Positions 35,883 to 44,925 of a stretch of 64,000 bases of DNA are shown one piece after another. The notes beneath the pieces were generated by a model. That model made no database searches. It had not been told where the DNA came from and saw nothing but the letters and a program-made list of their open reading frames with translations. Origin of the DNA: Sphingomonas metalli (GTDB taxonomy: Bacteria > Pseudomonadota > Alphaproteobacteria > Sphingomonadales > Sphingomonadaceae); assembly GCF_014641735.1 (NCBI RefSeq), contig NZ_BMIH01000002.1, positions 744,001 through 808,000 of the forward strand, read 5' to 3'. The first letter of the stretch is position 1. Every line of letters begins with the position of its first letter. The position numbers were made by a program, and so were the translations under genes.

Positions 35883-35968
35883 GTCATCCCCGCGAAGGCG
35901 GGAATCCAGACGCGCAGGTCGGCGTAAGGAGGCGCAACGTCAGCGTCTCTGGACCCCCGCCTTCGCGA
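35883..35968 (+). repeat. Truncated 96-bp-type palindromic element
   Basis: Left arm GTCATCCCCGCGAAGGCGGG is intact; the right arm (CTGGACCCCCGCCTTCGCG) stops short of the GGGATGAC end. Its interior differs from the copies at 12036 and 31597. It sits directly before copy 3 of the 94-bp element in the 311-base gap between convergent genes. Confidence 0.7.
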
Positions 35969-35989
35969 AACTTCTGCGAAAGCCGCCCC

Positions 35990-36083
35990 GTCATGCCGGA
36001 CTTGTTCCGGCATCTACGGTGCCGCAAATGCACAAGCCCTTGCTTCTGCGGAGCGGTGGATCCCGGAACAAGTCCGGGATGAC
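35990..36083 (+). repeat. 94-bp palindromic element, copy 3
   Basis: Runs GTCATGCCGGACTTG to AGTCCGGGATGAC, exactly 94 bases. Its interior (CAAATGCACAAGCCCTTGCT) aligns with the reverse complement of copy 1. It lies between the convergent GT-C-like gene and marC; a further arm fragment (CTTCCCGTCGCGGGAATGAC) follows at about 36120. Confidence 0.88.
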
Positions 36084-36178
36084 CATTGGAGATGGCGACG
36101 TCGCGACTTTCGCAAAGGTCTTCCCGTCGCGGGAATGACGGCGGGTGTTAGCCGGGGCTCGGACGGAAGCGGCCTCCT

Positions 36179-36802
36179 CTACCGCAACGCCACCTCGACC
36201 CCGTCGATCACGAACTGCACCGCCAGCGCCGCCAGCAGCACGCCCAGAAGCCGCGTGATCACCGCCTCGATCTTCGCCCCCAGCAGCCGCATCAGCGGCC
36301 CCGCCGCGAGCAGCGCGACCAGGGTCAGCGCCAGGATCGTCGCCAGAGCGGCCAGCACCACCAGCGACCGTTCCAGCCCGTCGTTGCGGCTCATCAGCAG
36401 CATCACCGACGCGATCGAGCCCGGCCCGGCGATCATCGGCATCGCCATGGGGAAGATCGAGACGTCCTCCGCCTCCTCGGGATGTTCGGCGATCTTGGCG
36501 GCGCGGTCCTCGCGGCGCTGGGTGCGTTTCTCGAACACCATCTCCAGCGCGATCAGGAACAGCATGATCCCGCCCGCGATGCGGAAGCTGGCGAGCTCGA
36601 TCCCCAGCCCCTTGAGCAGGCTCTCGCCGAACAGCGCGAAGACGAGGAGGATCGCGGCGGCGACCAGCACCGCGCGCACCGCCATCGCGCGGCGATGCGC
36701 CGGGGTGGTTCCCGCCGACAGGCCGGCATAGATCGGCGCGCAACCCGGCGGGTCGATCACCACGAAGAAGGTGATCAGCGACGAGACGAAGAGCTCGAGC
36801 AC
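36179..36802 (-). CDS. marC: MarC-family integral membrane protein
   Basis: 207 residues, six predicted helices. Opens MLELFVSSLITFFVVIDPPGCAPIY and contains RIAGGIMLFLIALEMVF, VSIFPMAMPMIAGPGSIASVMLL and the closing RLLGVLLAALAVQFVIDGV, all standard for MarC/UPF0056. Once linked to multiple antibiotic resistance, the family's transport function is not established. It begins 10 bases after folD and probably ends the yggT-yggU-folD-marC operon. Confidence 0.92.
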   Translation of the reverse strand: MLELFVSSLITFFVVIDPPGCAPIYAGLSAGTTPAHRRAMAVRAVLVAAAILLVFALFGESLLKGLGIELASFRIAGGIMLFLIALEMVFEKRTQRREDRAAKIAEHPEEAEDVSIFPMAMPMIAGPGSIASVMLLMSRNDGLERSLVVLAALATILALTLVALLAAGPLMRLLGAKIEAVITRLLGVLLAALAVQFVIDGVEVALR

Positions 36803-36812
36803 GCGCCCGCGC

Positions 36813-37661
36813 TCAGCCGCGCCGTCGCGCGGAATCGAGCGTGTTGGACAGCAGGCACGCGATCGTCATCGGCCCCACCCCGCCCGGTACCGGCGTGATC
36901 GCGCCCGCCACCTGCGACGCCGCGGCATAGTCGACGTCGCCGACCAGTCCCGCCTCGGTGCGGTTGATGCCGACATCGATCACCGTCGCGCCCGGCCTGA
37001 TCCAGTCGCCCTTGACCAGCGCCGGGATGCCGACCGCCGCGATCACCACGTCCGCCGCGCGCACCTTTGCGGGCAGGTCGCGCGTGCGGCTGTGCGCGAC
37101 CGTGACGGTGCAGCTTTCGGCGATCAGCAGCTGCGCCATCGGCTTGCCGACGATGTTGGAGCGGCCGACCACCACCGCGTCCATGCCGGTCAGGTCGGGA
37201 TGCACCGTCTTGAGCATCATCACGCAGCCCAGCGGCGTGCAGGGCACGAAGCCCGGCATCCCGGTCGCCAGCCGCCCGGCATTGACCGGGTGGAAGCCGT
37301 CGACATCCTTGTCGGGGTCGATCGCCAGCAGCACCGCCTGCGTGTCGACCGGCTTCGGCAGCGGCAATTGCACGAGGATGCCGTCGACCGCCGGATCGGC
37401 ATTGAGCGAGCGGACCAGCGCCAGCAGCGTCTCCGTGTCGGTGTCGGCCGGCAGGCGGTGCTCGATGCTCTCCATTCCGGCCTCGCGCGTGGCGCGGCCC
37501 TTGGAGCGGACATAGACGGCGGAGGCGGGGTCCTCGCCCACCAGCACGACGGCCAGCCCCGGCACGCGCCCGGCGCTCTGGCGGAACGCCGCTACGCCCT
37601 CTGCCACCCGCGCGCGCAGGTCCGCGGCGATGGCCTTTCCGTCGATGATCGTGGCTGTCAT
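36813..37661 (-). CDS. folD: Methylenetetrahydrofolate dehydrogenase/cyclohydrolase
   Basis: 282 residues. Interconverts methylene-, methenyl- and formyl-tetrahydrofolate with NADP. Shows [13 protein letters not shown] (catalytic Tyr and Lys), [34 protein letters not shown], the NADP-binding [26 protein letters not shown] and [17 protein letters not shown]. Length normal. Its start overlaps the yggU-like stop (ATGA), so the chain is co-translated. Confidence 0.97.
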   Translation of the reverse strand: MTATIIDGKAIAADLRARVAEGVAAFRQSAGRVPGLAVVLVGEDPASAVYVRSKGRATREAGMESIEHRLPADTDTETLLALVRSLNADPAVDGILVQLPLPKPVDTQAVLLAIDPDKDVDGFHPVNAGRLATGMPGFVPCTPLGCVMMLKTVHPDLTGMDAVVVGRSNIVGKPMAQLLIAESCTVTVAHSRTRDLPAKVRAADVVIAAVGIPALVKGDWIRPGATVIDVGINRTEAGLVGDVDYAAASQVAGAITPVPGGVGPMTIACLLSNTLDSARRRG

Positions 37662-37960
37662 GGCGCCGCCTCATAGAGCGCGGCGGCGATCTTCGCCAGC
37701 GCCGCGGGCGTGCCGGCGATGCGCAACCGCTTCAGCCGCGCCGTCTCGCCGGCGAGCAGCGTCACGTCGCGTCGCGCCACGCCGAAATGCTTCGCCACCA
37801 GCGCGACGAGCGCGGCATTGGCCGCGCCCGCGACCGGCGCCGCTGCCAGCCGGGCGGCGAAGTGATCGGCGGTGCCCGCCACCAGCGCGTCGCGCCCGCC
37901 GCGCGGCGTCACCCGGATGGCGATGTCGAGCCCGTCCGCCCGCTCCGCCCAGGCCGGCAT
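37658..37960 (-). CDS. yggU: DUF167 (YggU-like) protein
   Basis: 100 residues from ATG 37960. The pattern [49 protein letters not shown] with [18 protein letters not shown] is that of the DUF167 fold, a small cytoplasmic alpha/beta protein of unknown function often paired with yggT. Its start shares a base with the yggT stop (TGATG), and its stop overlaps folD. Confidence 0.92.
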   Translation of the reverse strand: MPAWAERADGLDIAIRVTPRGGRDALVAGTADHFAARLAAAPVAGAANAALVALVAKHFGVARRDVTLLAGETARLKRLRIAGTPAALAKIAAALYEAAP

Positions 37961-38268
37961 CAATAGCCGGCGGTGGTCGACAGATAGCTGGCGGCGATGT
38001 TCGGGATGATGATGTTCTGCAGGATGTAGACGATCAGCAGCACGACCAGCGGCGACAGGTCGAGCGCGCCGAAATCGGGCAGGATGCGCCGGATCGGCCG
38101 GTAGAGCGGCTCGGTGATCCGCTGGAGCGCGTTCCACACCGAGCGGATGAAGTCGTTGTGCGTGTTGATGACGTTGAACGCGATTAGCCAGGACAGGATC
38201 GCCTGGATGATGATGATCCACCAGACGATGTTGAGCAGCAGCTGGACGATCTGGAGAATGGCGATCAA
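37960..38268 (-). CDS. yggT: YggT-family membrane protein
   Basis: 102 residues, two hydrophobic helices (AILQIVQLLLNIVWWIIIIQAILSWLIAF and LSPLVVLLIVYILQNIIIP) around the hallmark ALQRITEPLYRPIRRILP. YggT proteins are linked to membrane shape and osmotic tolerance, and plant CCB3 homologs to cytochrome assembly, but the bacterial role is open. First gene of the yggT-yggU-folD-marC operon. Confidence 0.93.
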   Translation of the reverse strand: MIAILQIVQLLLNIVWWIIIIQAILSWLIAFNVINTHNDFIRSVWNALQRITEPLYRPIRRILPDFGALDLSPLVVLLIVYILQNIIIPNIAASYLSTTAGY

Positions 38269-38344
38269 GTTGTGGCGCTCCGAAGGATTGTGGCACCCAG
38301 TATAGGGACGGGGGGTGCCGGCGAGAAGCCCCGCCCCGGCAGCG

Positions 38345-38357
38345 CCCCCCCCCCCCC
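38345..38357. repeat. Run of 13 C
   Basis: An uninterrupted C13 tract, five bases past the nucleoside-transporter stop (which is at 38363 on the minus strand) and 77 bases before the yggT start. It is intergenic, so slippage would not shift a reading frame, but it could change leader length or transcription of yggT. It could also be a sequencing or assembly weak point. Confidence 0.8.
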
Positions 38358-38362
38358 GCGCC

Positions 38363-39697
38363 TCAGCCGATCAGCAGCCCCGCCAGCGCGGCCGACATCA
38401 GGTTGGCGAGGCTGCCCGCGATCAGCGCGCGGATGCCCAGCCGCGCGATCACCGGACGCTGGTTGGGCGCGAGGCTGCCGGTCACCGCCATCTGGATCGC
38501 GATCGACGAGAAATTGGCGAAGCCGCACAGCGCGAAGGTGATCACGGCGACCGTCCGCGGCGACAGCTGCGCCGCCTGCTTGCCGAGATCGATATAGGCG
38601 ACGAACTCGTTGAGCACGATCTTCTGCCCGAACAGGCCGCCGGCGATCCCCGCCTCGCTCCACGGAATGTTGAGGAGGAACATGACGGGCGCGAAGACAT
38701 AGCCGAGCAGCCCCTGGAAGGAGAGGTCGGCGATCCCGAACCAGCGCCCCACCTCGCCGAGCAGCCCGTTGGCGAGCGCGACCAGCGCGACGAAGGCGAG
38801 CACCATCGCGCCCACCGCCACCGCCAGCCTAACGCCGGTCTGCGCGCCCTGGGCAGCGGCCATGATCAGGTTGGCCGGCTTCTCCTCGTCATGCGTCGCC
38901 TCGGGCAGCGGTTCGCCGGGCACGCCCTCGGGGGGCAGCGCGGCCGGCCCCTGCCCGCTGATCCGCGCCTCGGCGAGCGCGATCGCGCGGCCCTCGTCGG
39001 GCAGGTCGCCCAGCGGCAGCTCGCCCTCGGGCGGCACGGTGCGGTCGGGCATGATGATCTTGGCCATCAGGATGCCGCCCGGCGCCGCCATGAAGCTGGC
39101 TGCGAGCAGATACTGGATGCTGATCCCCATCGAGGCATAGGCGGCCAGGATCGTGCCCGCCACGCCGGCCATGCCGCTGGTCATCACCGTGAAGACCTGG
39201 GGCGGGGTCAGACCGGCGAGATAGGGGCGGATCACCAGCGGGCTCTCGCTCTGCCCGACGAAGACGTTCGCCGCCGCGCACAGGCTCTCGACCTTGCTGG
39301 TGCCGATCACCGTCTCGATCGCCCCGCCCAGCCAGCGGACGACGAGCTGCATGATCCCCAGATAATAGAGGATCGAGACCAGGCTGGCGAAGAAGATGAT
39401 CACCGGCAGGGCGGAGATGGCGAAGCTCAGCCCGCCCACCGCCGGGCTGGCGAGATTGCCGAACAGGAACTTGGTGCCCTCCTGCGAATAGCCGAGCAGC
39501 GCCGCCACCCCGGCCGAGGCGCCCGCCAGCGCCGCGCGGCCCGGCGTCCAGTAGAGGACCATCACCGCGATCAGCGCCTGGAGCGCGAAGGCCGCGCCGA
39601 CGACGCGCAGCCGGATCGCCCGCCGGTCGGTGGAGATCAGCACGGCGATGCCGAGGATCACGATGATGCCGGCGACGCCGATCAGGAAGCGGCTCAC
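38363..39697 (-). CDS. nupC: Concentrative nucleoside transporter (NupC/CNT family)
   Basis: 444 residues from GTG 39697, which begins at the first membrane helix ([21 protein letters not shown]); no ribosome site is clear. CNT signatures: [91 protein letters not shown] and the closing [18 protein letters not shown]. The G(Q)SESPL and GFANFSS motifs bind nucleoside and sodium/proton. A long charged loop (about 235-275, [15 protein letters not shown] region) is cytoplasmic. Imports nucleosides across the inner membrane. Confidence 0.93.
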   Translation of the reverse strand: MSRFLIGVAGIIVILGIAVLISTDRRAIRLRVVGAAFALQALIAVMVLYWTPGRAALAGASAGVAALLGYSQEGTKFLFGNLASPAVGGLSFAISALPVIIFFASLVSILYYLGIMQLVVRWLGGAIETVIGTSKVESLCAAANVFVGQSESPLVIRPYLAGLTPPQVFTVMTSGMAGVAGTILAAYASMGISIQYLLAASFMAAPGGILMAKIIMPDRTVPPEGELPLGDLPDEGRAIALAEARISGQGPAALPPEGVPGEPLPEATHDEEKPANLIMAAAQGAQTGVRLAVAVGAMVLAFVALVALANGLLGEVGRWFGIADLSFQGLLGYVFAPVMFLLNIPWSEAGIAGGLFGQKIVLNEFVAYIDLGKQAAQLSPRTVAVITFALCGFANFSSIAIQMAVTGSLAPNQRPVIARLGIRALIAGSLANLMSAALAGLLIG

Positions 39698-39868
39698 CGG
39701 GCCGCGCCCGCCAACCAGATCATGCCGGAAATGCCCAAAGCCACGCGAACAACCCCTTCTCCGGGCGATCCGCCCGTCCCGACCCCTGTCAGGCCTTCCG
39801 TTATCACCATAACCGCCGTGCGGAACAGCCGATTGTGCGCGCGGGTGACCAACGCTAGCTAACGGAGG

Positions 39869-40513
39869 ATGGACCAGACCCGCGCGCCGATCTCGCCTTC
39901 GCTCTTCGCCTTCGCGATCTTCTACGGCGGCATGGTCTGCATCGCGGGCGTGCTCGGCAACAAGCAGGTGGCGCTGGGGCCGCTGGCGGTGGAGGCGGGG
40001 ATCTTCGCCTTCCTCCTCCTCGTCGTCACGTCGAGCGCGGTGGCGGAGCTGCATGGCGGCGCGGTCGCGAACCGGCTGGTGCGGATCGGCTTCGTCCCGC
40101 TGGTCGCGTCGATCGTCCTCGCGGTGGTGGTGCTGGCGGTGCCGGCGAGCCCGGAGATGGACCCCGCCCGCGCCGACGCCTTCGCGCTGATGATGGGCGG
40201 CACGCCGCGCATCTGGGCGGGCGGCATCGTCGCCTATGGCGTGTCGCAGACGCTCAACGTCACCCTCTTCTCGTGGCTGAAGGGGCGGGAGGGCGCGAAG
40301 CTGCTCTGGCTGCGGGCCGGCCTGGCGAGCGTGCTGAGCCAGATCGTCGACACGCTGCTGTTCGTCACCATCGCCTTTCTCGGCGTGTTCCCGATCGGCC
40401 AGCTGCTGGTCGGGCAGATGCTCGCCAAGGTCGTGCTGTCGGCGGTGCTGGTGCCGCCCGCCATCTACCTGTTCGTCGCGCTCGGCCGCCGGCTGGACGG
40501 GGTGCGCGCCTGA
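39869..40513 (+). CDS. yhhQ: Queuosine-precursor transporter (YhhQ/DUF165)
   Basis: 214 residues, about six helices. The sequence [36 protein letters not shown], the [13 protein letters not shown] loop, [51 protein letters not shown] and [21 protein letters not shown] are family features; the SQ.xD pair contributes to the 7-deazaguanine substrate site in YhhQ. It imports preQ0/preQ1 for queuosine. ACGGAGG precedes the start. A preQ1 riboswitch was looked for in the 171-base leader and not supported. Confidence 0.88.
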   Translation: MDQTRAPISPSLFAFAIFYGGMVCIAGVLGNKQVALGPLAVEAGIFAFLLLVVTSSAVAELHGGAVANRLVRIGFVPLVASIVLAVVVLAVPASPEMDPARADAFALMMGGTPRIWAGGIVAYGVSQTLNVTLFSWLKGREGAKLLWLRAGLASVLSQIVDTLLFVTIAFLGVFPIGQLLVGQMLAKVVLSAVLVPPAIYLFVALGRRLDGVRA

Positions 40514-40515
40514 CG

Positions 40516-41136
40516 ATGGCGGTGCCGGACGCGACGCTGCGCGCCTGGGTGACCGGCCGTTCGCTGGCGCGCGGCGTACCGGCGCCGGTGGCGGACAGGG
40601 GCGGCTGGCGCGTCGATACCGGCATGCCGGACGAGGCTTGCCGCTGGATCTTCGCAGCAGCGTGCCCCGGCCTGTCCGAGTTGGCGGAGACGATCGCGGA
40701 GCCCGGCCGGCTGCTCAAATGGTGCGGCACCGCCGACGCGGTGGCGCTGCCTGCGCGCTGGCGGGTCGAGGGCGGGACATGGTTCATGCGCAGCGACACC
40801 CCGCCGCCGGAGCCGCACCTGCCCGCAGGCTATCGCATCGACCTGATCGAAGAGCGCGCGCGGGTGCAGGTCACGATCCGCACCCTCTCGGGCGATCGCG
40901 CCGCGAACGGCTATGCCGCGGAGACGCCGGATGCCTTCATCTACGACCGGATCGTCACCGAGGCCGACCACCGCCGCAAGGGCCTCGGCCGCGCAGTCAT
41001 GGCGGCGCTCGGCGCGACCCGTCGGGACCGCGCAATCCCGCAACTCCTAGTCGCGACCGACGCCGGCCGCCAGCTCTACGCGACGCTCGGCTGGTCGGTC
41101 CTCGCCCCCTATACCACCGCCGCCGTCGCGGGCTGA
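40516..41136 (+). CDS. GNAT-family N-acetyltransferase
   Basis: 206 residues from ATG 40516, three bases after the yhhQ stop, so co-transcribed. The C-terminal half is a GNAT fold: [47 protein letters not shown] (acetyl-CoA P-loop R/Q-x-x-G-x-G/A variant [10 protein letters not shown]) and [29 protein letters not shown]. The N-terminal half (up to about residue 110) is unclassified and may form a first GNAT-like lobe. Substrate unknown. Confidence 0.87.
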   Translation: MAVPDATLRAWVTGRSLARGVPAPVADRGGWRVDTGMPDEACRWIFAAACPGLSELAETIAEPGRLLKWCGTADAVALPARWRVEGGTWFMRSDTPPPEPHLPAGYRIDLIEERARVQVTIRTLSGDRAANGYAAETPDAFIYDRIVTEADHRRKGLGRAVMAALGATRRDRAIPQLLVATDAGRQLYATLGWSVLAPYTTAAVAG

Positions 41137-41159
41137 GCGAGAGCCCCGCCCCCACCCCC

Positions 41160-41185
41160 GTCATTCCCGCGAAGGCGGGTATGAC
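41160..41185. repeat. Solo palindromic arm between convergent genes
   Basis: A 26-base near-palindrome, GTCATTCCCG then CGAAGG then CGGGTATGAC, related to one arm of the 94-96-bp elements. It lies 25 bases from each stop codon of the convergent GNAT and GH9 genes and may serve as a shared 3' hairpin. Confidence 0.65.
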
Positions 41186-41210
41186 GGGTTAGCAGAAGGG
41201 CGCTCCCCCG

Positions 41211-43700
41211 TTACTTCACCTCCTCGGTCGCGGCCATCGCCGCCCGCGCGGCGAGTATGTAGGCCGAGGTCGTCGACACCGTGTACTCGTTCTCGAACCA
41301 CAGGAAGGGCCAGTCGAGCTTCTGCTCGGGGAAGTCCGGCTTCACCACCAGCACGCCGGGCACCAGCCCGCCGGGGATGAAGCTGTAGTCCGCCCGGTTG
41401 TGGCCATAGCCGATCAGCTTCGACTGGGTGCCCACGGTGGAGACCAGCGAGACGTTGGTCGCCGGATGCCGCCCCAGCACATAGTCGATCGCGTCGAGCG
41501 TGTAGCCGGTGCCGACGATCTCCGGGAATGCCTTGTGCATCAGGTACATGGTGGATCCGAAACTGACCACCTGCTGGGATCCGGCCCAGGTGCCCAGCCC
41601 GATCGGCACGCCGAAGGGATTGCCCTTCAGCTCGCCATCCATCTTCGCCTTCATCTCGCGCACCAGCGGCTCGAGCTGCTGGCGATAAGATGCGTCCATG
41701 AAGGGGATGGCGCGCACCGCGGGCGCACCGACCCACAGGAAATTCTGGCGGATCACCGGCAGCAGCTGGCGCAGCCGGTCGGCATAGACCCGGTCGCCCT
41801 TGCTGGTGATGAGCAGCTCGACCGTCGCGACGACGTTCGCCGCATCCGCCGAGCGCGGCGAGGAGGAATCGTCGCGGCCGTCGCCGGCCTTGATCGGGCC
41901 GTTCTGCTGCTTGGCCCACAGCGCCTTGGCCGCCGCCAGCGCCTCCGCCGACAGCGCCGCGTCGCTCGCCGCCAGCGCGCGTGCCGATCCGGCCAGCGCG
42001 CCCGCGACCATCAGGTTGTTGGCGGGCAGGTCGGTGGTGAAGGCCCAGCGATCGTCCTGATTGCCCGACGCAAGGCCCTTCCTCTCCCCCGGCTTCAGCG
42101 ATGAATCGAACAGCAGTCCGTCGGTCTGCGATCCGGCATCGCCCAGATGCGCATATTGGCGCAGCACCGGATCGATGATGCCGACGATCGCATGGCCGAA
42201 CACCTTGTACTGGGCGAGCAACTGGTGGGTGCCGTGGCGGATCTGCTGGATGGCGTCCTCGACTCCGTCGGGCTTGCGGATTTCGACCGCGCGGGCGGCC
42301 TCGTCGACGCTCGTCTCGTCCCAGTCGAGGCCGTAGAGCTCGCGCGCCCAGACCAGGTCGCGGACCACCGAGGCGTTCTCCGGCGTCTGGATGTCGTAGT
42401 CGCCCGCATCCTGGAAGCCGCCGATTGCAAGGCCGGGAATATGCTCGCCGGCCTTGAACGGCGAATCGGTCGTCGGCCCCATCTTGTAGCCGTCGAAATG
42501 GACGTGGTTGGGCGGGGCCTGCCGCGCGTCGTCCAGATGCGAGGGCGCCGACCAGACGCGATACTGTTCGCGAATGCCCATATGGTCCATCTGCTCGGCG
42601 ATGAAGGTGTCGAGCGAGGTCTGCCAGATCCGGTCATAGGCATCGGCCGCGATGCGGAACGGATTGGTCGTCTGCCCGGCATAGGCGATCGCATAGACGC
42701 CCGGCTCGCGCACGCTGGAAAAGTCGAACGCGGCATAGTTGTAGCGCGTCCACTTTCCGCGGGGCTGCACCCGCGCGGTCAGCACCGTCTGCCGGCTGCC
42801 GTCCGCGCCCAGCCGGACGAGCTGCGCCTGGGCCGGCGCCCTGAAGTTCGGGTCGAGCTCGATCAGCGCCACCTTGCTCCGCCCCGGCGTATAGCCCGCC
42901 TGGTTGAACGAGACGACCGGCTGGCGCACCCAGTTCTTCACCACATTGGGGCGGACGTGCCAGACGACGGCGTTCTCCTTCGCACCGGCCGCGATCAGCG
43001 AGCGGACCACGAACCAGCCATTCTGCGCCCGCGCCCGCGCGTCGTAGAGCGCGAGCGTGCCCTGGTCGGAGGTGATCGACACGCGCGTCATCGGGTCTTC
43101 GGGCGACAGGGTGATCGACTTGCCACCCTGCGCCAGCGGCAGCGGGTCGCCCGATCCGTCGCGCGCCATCGGCCCGGTCGGATGGCGCGGAAACAGGCCC
43201 GGCGCGGCGTCCATCAGATAGGTCTTGCCGAAATAGGCGGTCGGCAGGAAATCGAGGTTGAAGCCCGCCTTCCCCGCCAGCGCCGCGGGCAGCGGCTGGT
43301 CGAGATCGACCGCGATCCGGAAACCGCCCGGTTCCGCCGTCACCTTCACCGCATAGGACAGGTTCTGCTCCTTATAGGCGGAGCGGACGACGATCTGGTT
43401 CGGCTCGGTCCCGCGCGTGCGGCTGACAAAGGCGGGGACGGGCGCCCATTGCTCGGGCGTGCGGTCGAGCCGCACGGCGCCGTCGGTCGCGATCCGGTCG
43501 CCGTGGAGCACGATCTGGATGCCGGCATTCTTCTCGTCGAAGAAGATCGGGCTGAACTGGTTCTGGTCGATCAGGACGCTCAGCCCCTGCGTCTCGAGCG
43601 TCTCGTTGGGCGAGACGGTGAGCGTCTGGGCGTGGACGCCGCAGGCCGCGGCGATCAGGCTGGCGGTAGCGAGCAGTGCGAACGGAACACGCTTGGGCAT
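41211..43700 (-). CDS. Large glycoside hydrolase family 9 enzyme
   Basis: 829 residues with signal peptide MPKRVPFALLATASLIAAACGVHA. N-terminal beta-rich part of unknown fold (about 25-255), an Ig-like CelD_N domain (about 260-355; VVSFNQAGYTPGRSKVALIEL, YAIAYAGQTTNPFRIA), then the GH9 (alpha/alpha)6 catalytic domain. The catalytic motif is GGFQDAGDYDIQTPENA near 433, where canonical GH9 enzymes read GGWYDAGDHVKF; the general acid is in WFENEYTVSTTSAYIL near 803. It should cut a beta-glucan or glucosaminide; the altered active-site motif points away from plain endocellulase. A LacI-type operator lies 21 bases before the start. Confidence 0.87.
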   Translation of the reverse strand: MPKRVPFALLATASLIAAACGVHAQTLTVSPNETLETQGLSVLIDQNQFSPIFFDEKNAGIQIVLHGDRIATDGAVRLDRTPEQWAPVPAFVSRTRGTEPNQIVVRSAYKEQNLSYAVKVTAEPGGFRIAVDLDQPLPAALAGKAGFNLDFLPTAYFGKTYLMDAAPGLFPRHPTGPMARDGSGDPLPLAQGGKSITLSPEDPMTRVSITSDQGTLALYDARARAQNGWFVVRSLIAAGAKENAVVWHVRPNVVKNWVRQPVVSFNQAGYTPGRSKVALIELDPNFRAPAQAQLVRLGADGSRQTVLTARVQPRGKWTRYNYAAFDFSSVREPGVYAIAYAGQTTNPFRIAADAYDRIWQTSLDTFIAEQMDHMGIREQYRVWSAPSHLDDARQAPPNHVHFDGYKMGPTTDSPFKAGEHIPGLAIGGFQDAGDYDIQTPENASVVRDLVWARELYGLDWDETSVDEAARAVEIRKPDGVEDAIQQIRHGTHQLLAQYKVFGHAIVGIIDPVLRQYAHLGDAGSQTDGLLFDSSLKPGERKGLASGNQDDRWAFTTDLPANNLMVAGALAGSARALAASDAALSAEALAAAKALWAKQQNGPIKAGDGRDDSSSPRSADAANVVATVELLITSKGDRVYADRLRQLLPVIRQNFLWVGAPAVRAIPFMDASYRQQLEPLVREMKAKMDGELKGNPFGVPIGLGTWAGSQQVVSFGSTMYLMHKAFPEIVGTGYTLDAIDYVLGRHPATNVSLVSTVGTQSKLIGYGHNRADYSFIPGGLVPGVLVVKPDFPEQKLDWPFLWFENEYTVSTTSAYILAARAAMAATEEVK

Positions 43701-43720
43701 GTCTTCCTCCCCTCAAACGA

Positions 43721-43734
43721 TGATAGCGTTATCA
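43721..43734. promoter_or_regulatory. LacI-type operator before GH9 gene
   Basis: TGATAGCGTTATCA, a 14-bp CG-centred dyad with one mismatched pair. Read on the minus strand it is TGATAACGCTATCA, matching the site at 48481 (TGATTGCGCTATCA) at 12 of 14 bases. It lies 21 bases upstream of the GH9 ATG, where bound repressor would block transcription, and in the shared 290-base promoter region of the divergent SGNH gene. Nothing else could be assigned in this region. Confidence 0.75.
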
Positions 43735-43990
43735 CTCGCACGCCCGTCCGACATCAGGTCGTCCAGCCGCGCAGGTGCCGCATTTTCCGCGACCTCGGAC
43801 AAGGTCATGGTAGCGATCCCAGACTAGCCGCTGCGACCGGATTAGCAACGCGAAATCAGTCTTATAGAGGTCAAGGTCGATGCGCGGCCGGCCGGTGCGG
43901 ACCATGCTTCCCCGAACGCCCGCTGCCCTTTTCCCGCGTCCGCGCCGTCGATAGGATAGCGCACCCATAGACACAGGAGAGGACCCGCCG

Positions 43991-44788
43991 ATGCGCCACC
44001 GGACACCACGCCTTCACGCCTGGCCGGCCGTCGCCGCCGCGACGCTGGCGGCATCGCCCGCCGCAGCGCAGGTCACGGCCGCCGGCGATCCCTTTGCGAG
44101 CGACCCGGTCGGGATCGTCGCGGATCCCTGCCCGCCGCATCCCAAGGTCGGCTGGAACGAGCAGCAGCTCCACAACTACACCCGCGATTTCGGCCAGCTC
44201 TGCCGCTATCGCGCGGAGAATGCGGCGCTGAAGCAGCCGGTCCGCGTGGTGTTCCTCGGCGACTCGATCACCGACAACTGGATCGGCGCCGATCCCGGCT
44301 TCTTCACCAACGGCATCGTCGATCGCGGCATCGGCGGCCAGACGACGCCTCAGCTCCTCGTCCGCTTCCGCCAGGACGTGCTCGCGCTGAAGCCGAAGCT
44401 CGTCCACATCATGATCGGCACCAACGACATCGCCGGCAATACCGGCGCGGCGACGATCGAGACGGTCGAGGGCCATATCGCCACCATGGCCGAGCTGGCG
44501 CGCGCCCACGGCATCCGCGTGATCCTCGCCTCGGTGCCCCCGGCCGCCGCCTTTCCCTGGGCCAAGGACAAGCAGCCGGTGCCGCAGATCGCCGCGCTCA
44601 ACCGCTGGATCGCCGCCTATGCCAAGGCGCAGGGCTTCACCTATGTCGACTATCACCCGGTGCTGGCGACGCCGGAGGGCGGGATGAGGCCGGGCCTCGC
44701 CACCGACGGCGTCCACCCGACACCAGCCGGCTACGCCGCGATGCGCCCGGTGGCGGAGGCGGCGATCGCGCGGGCGATGGCGCGGTAG
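43991..44788 (+). CDS. SGNH/GDSL-family hydrolase
   Basis: 265 residues with signal peptide (ending SPAAAQ). Catalytic blocks: VFLGDSITDNW (Ser, block I, near 91), GIGGQTTPQLLVRF (Gly, block II), IMIGTNDIAGN (Asn, block III) and DGVHPTPAGYAAM (Asp and His, block V, near 238). All residues intact. In polysaccharide loci such proteins are often carbohydrate esterases (deacetylases) that clear acyl groups so glycosidases can act; here that is inference from the GH9 neighbour. CACAGGAGAGGA precedes the start. Confidence 0.92.
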   Translation: MRHRTPRLHAWPAVAAATLAASPAAAQVTAAGDPFASDPVGIVADPCPPHPKVGWNEQQLHNYTRDFGQLCRYRAENAALKQPVRVVFLGDSITDNWIGADPGFFTNGIVDRGIGGQTTPQLLVRFRQDVLALKPKLVHIMIGTNDIAGNTGAATIETVEGHIATMAELARAHGIRVILASVPPAAAFPWAKDKQPVPQIAALNRWIAAYAKAQGFTYVDYHPVLATPEGGMRPGLATDGVHPTPAGYAAMRPVAEAAIARAMAR

Positions 44789-44870
44789 CCGGCCTCTCCA
44801 GCCATCCTGAAACGTCGCCCCGGCCCCGGCCGGGATGACGATGTCCGTATTCCGCAAGAGGCAAAGAAAA

Positions 44871-44899
44871 GGCGCGCTCTCCACGAGGAAGAGCGCGCC
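44871..44899 (-). terminator. Intrinsic terminator for the TonB receptor
   Basis: On the minus strand GGCGCGCTCT pairs perfectly with AGAGCGCGCC around a 9-base loop and is followed by TTTTCTTTG. The hairpin begins 26 bases after the receptor stop codon at 44926. Ten GC-rich base pairs plus a T-run make this the clearest Rho-independent terminator in the window. Confidence 0.92.
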
Positions 44900-44925
44900 C
44901 CCAAGGTGCCGTTGGAGATCCGTGC

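Noticed and set aside
39698..39868. Possible preQ1 riboswitch before yhhQ
   Set aside because: CTAGCTAACGGAGG looks suggestive, but the A-rich tail and stem-loop of preQ1-I are missing.
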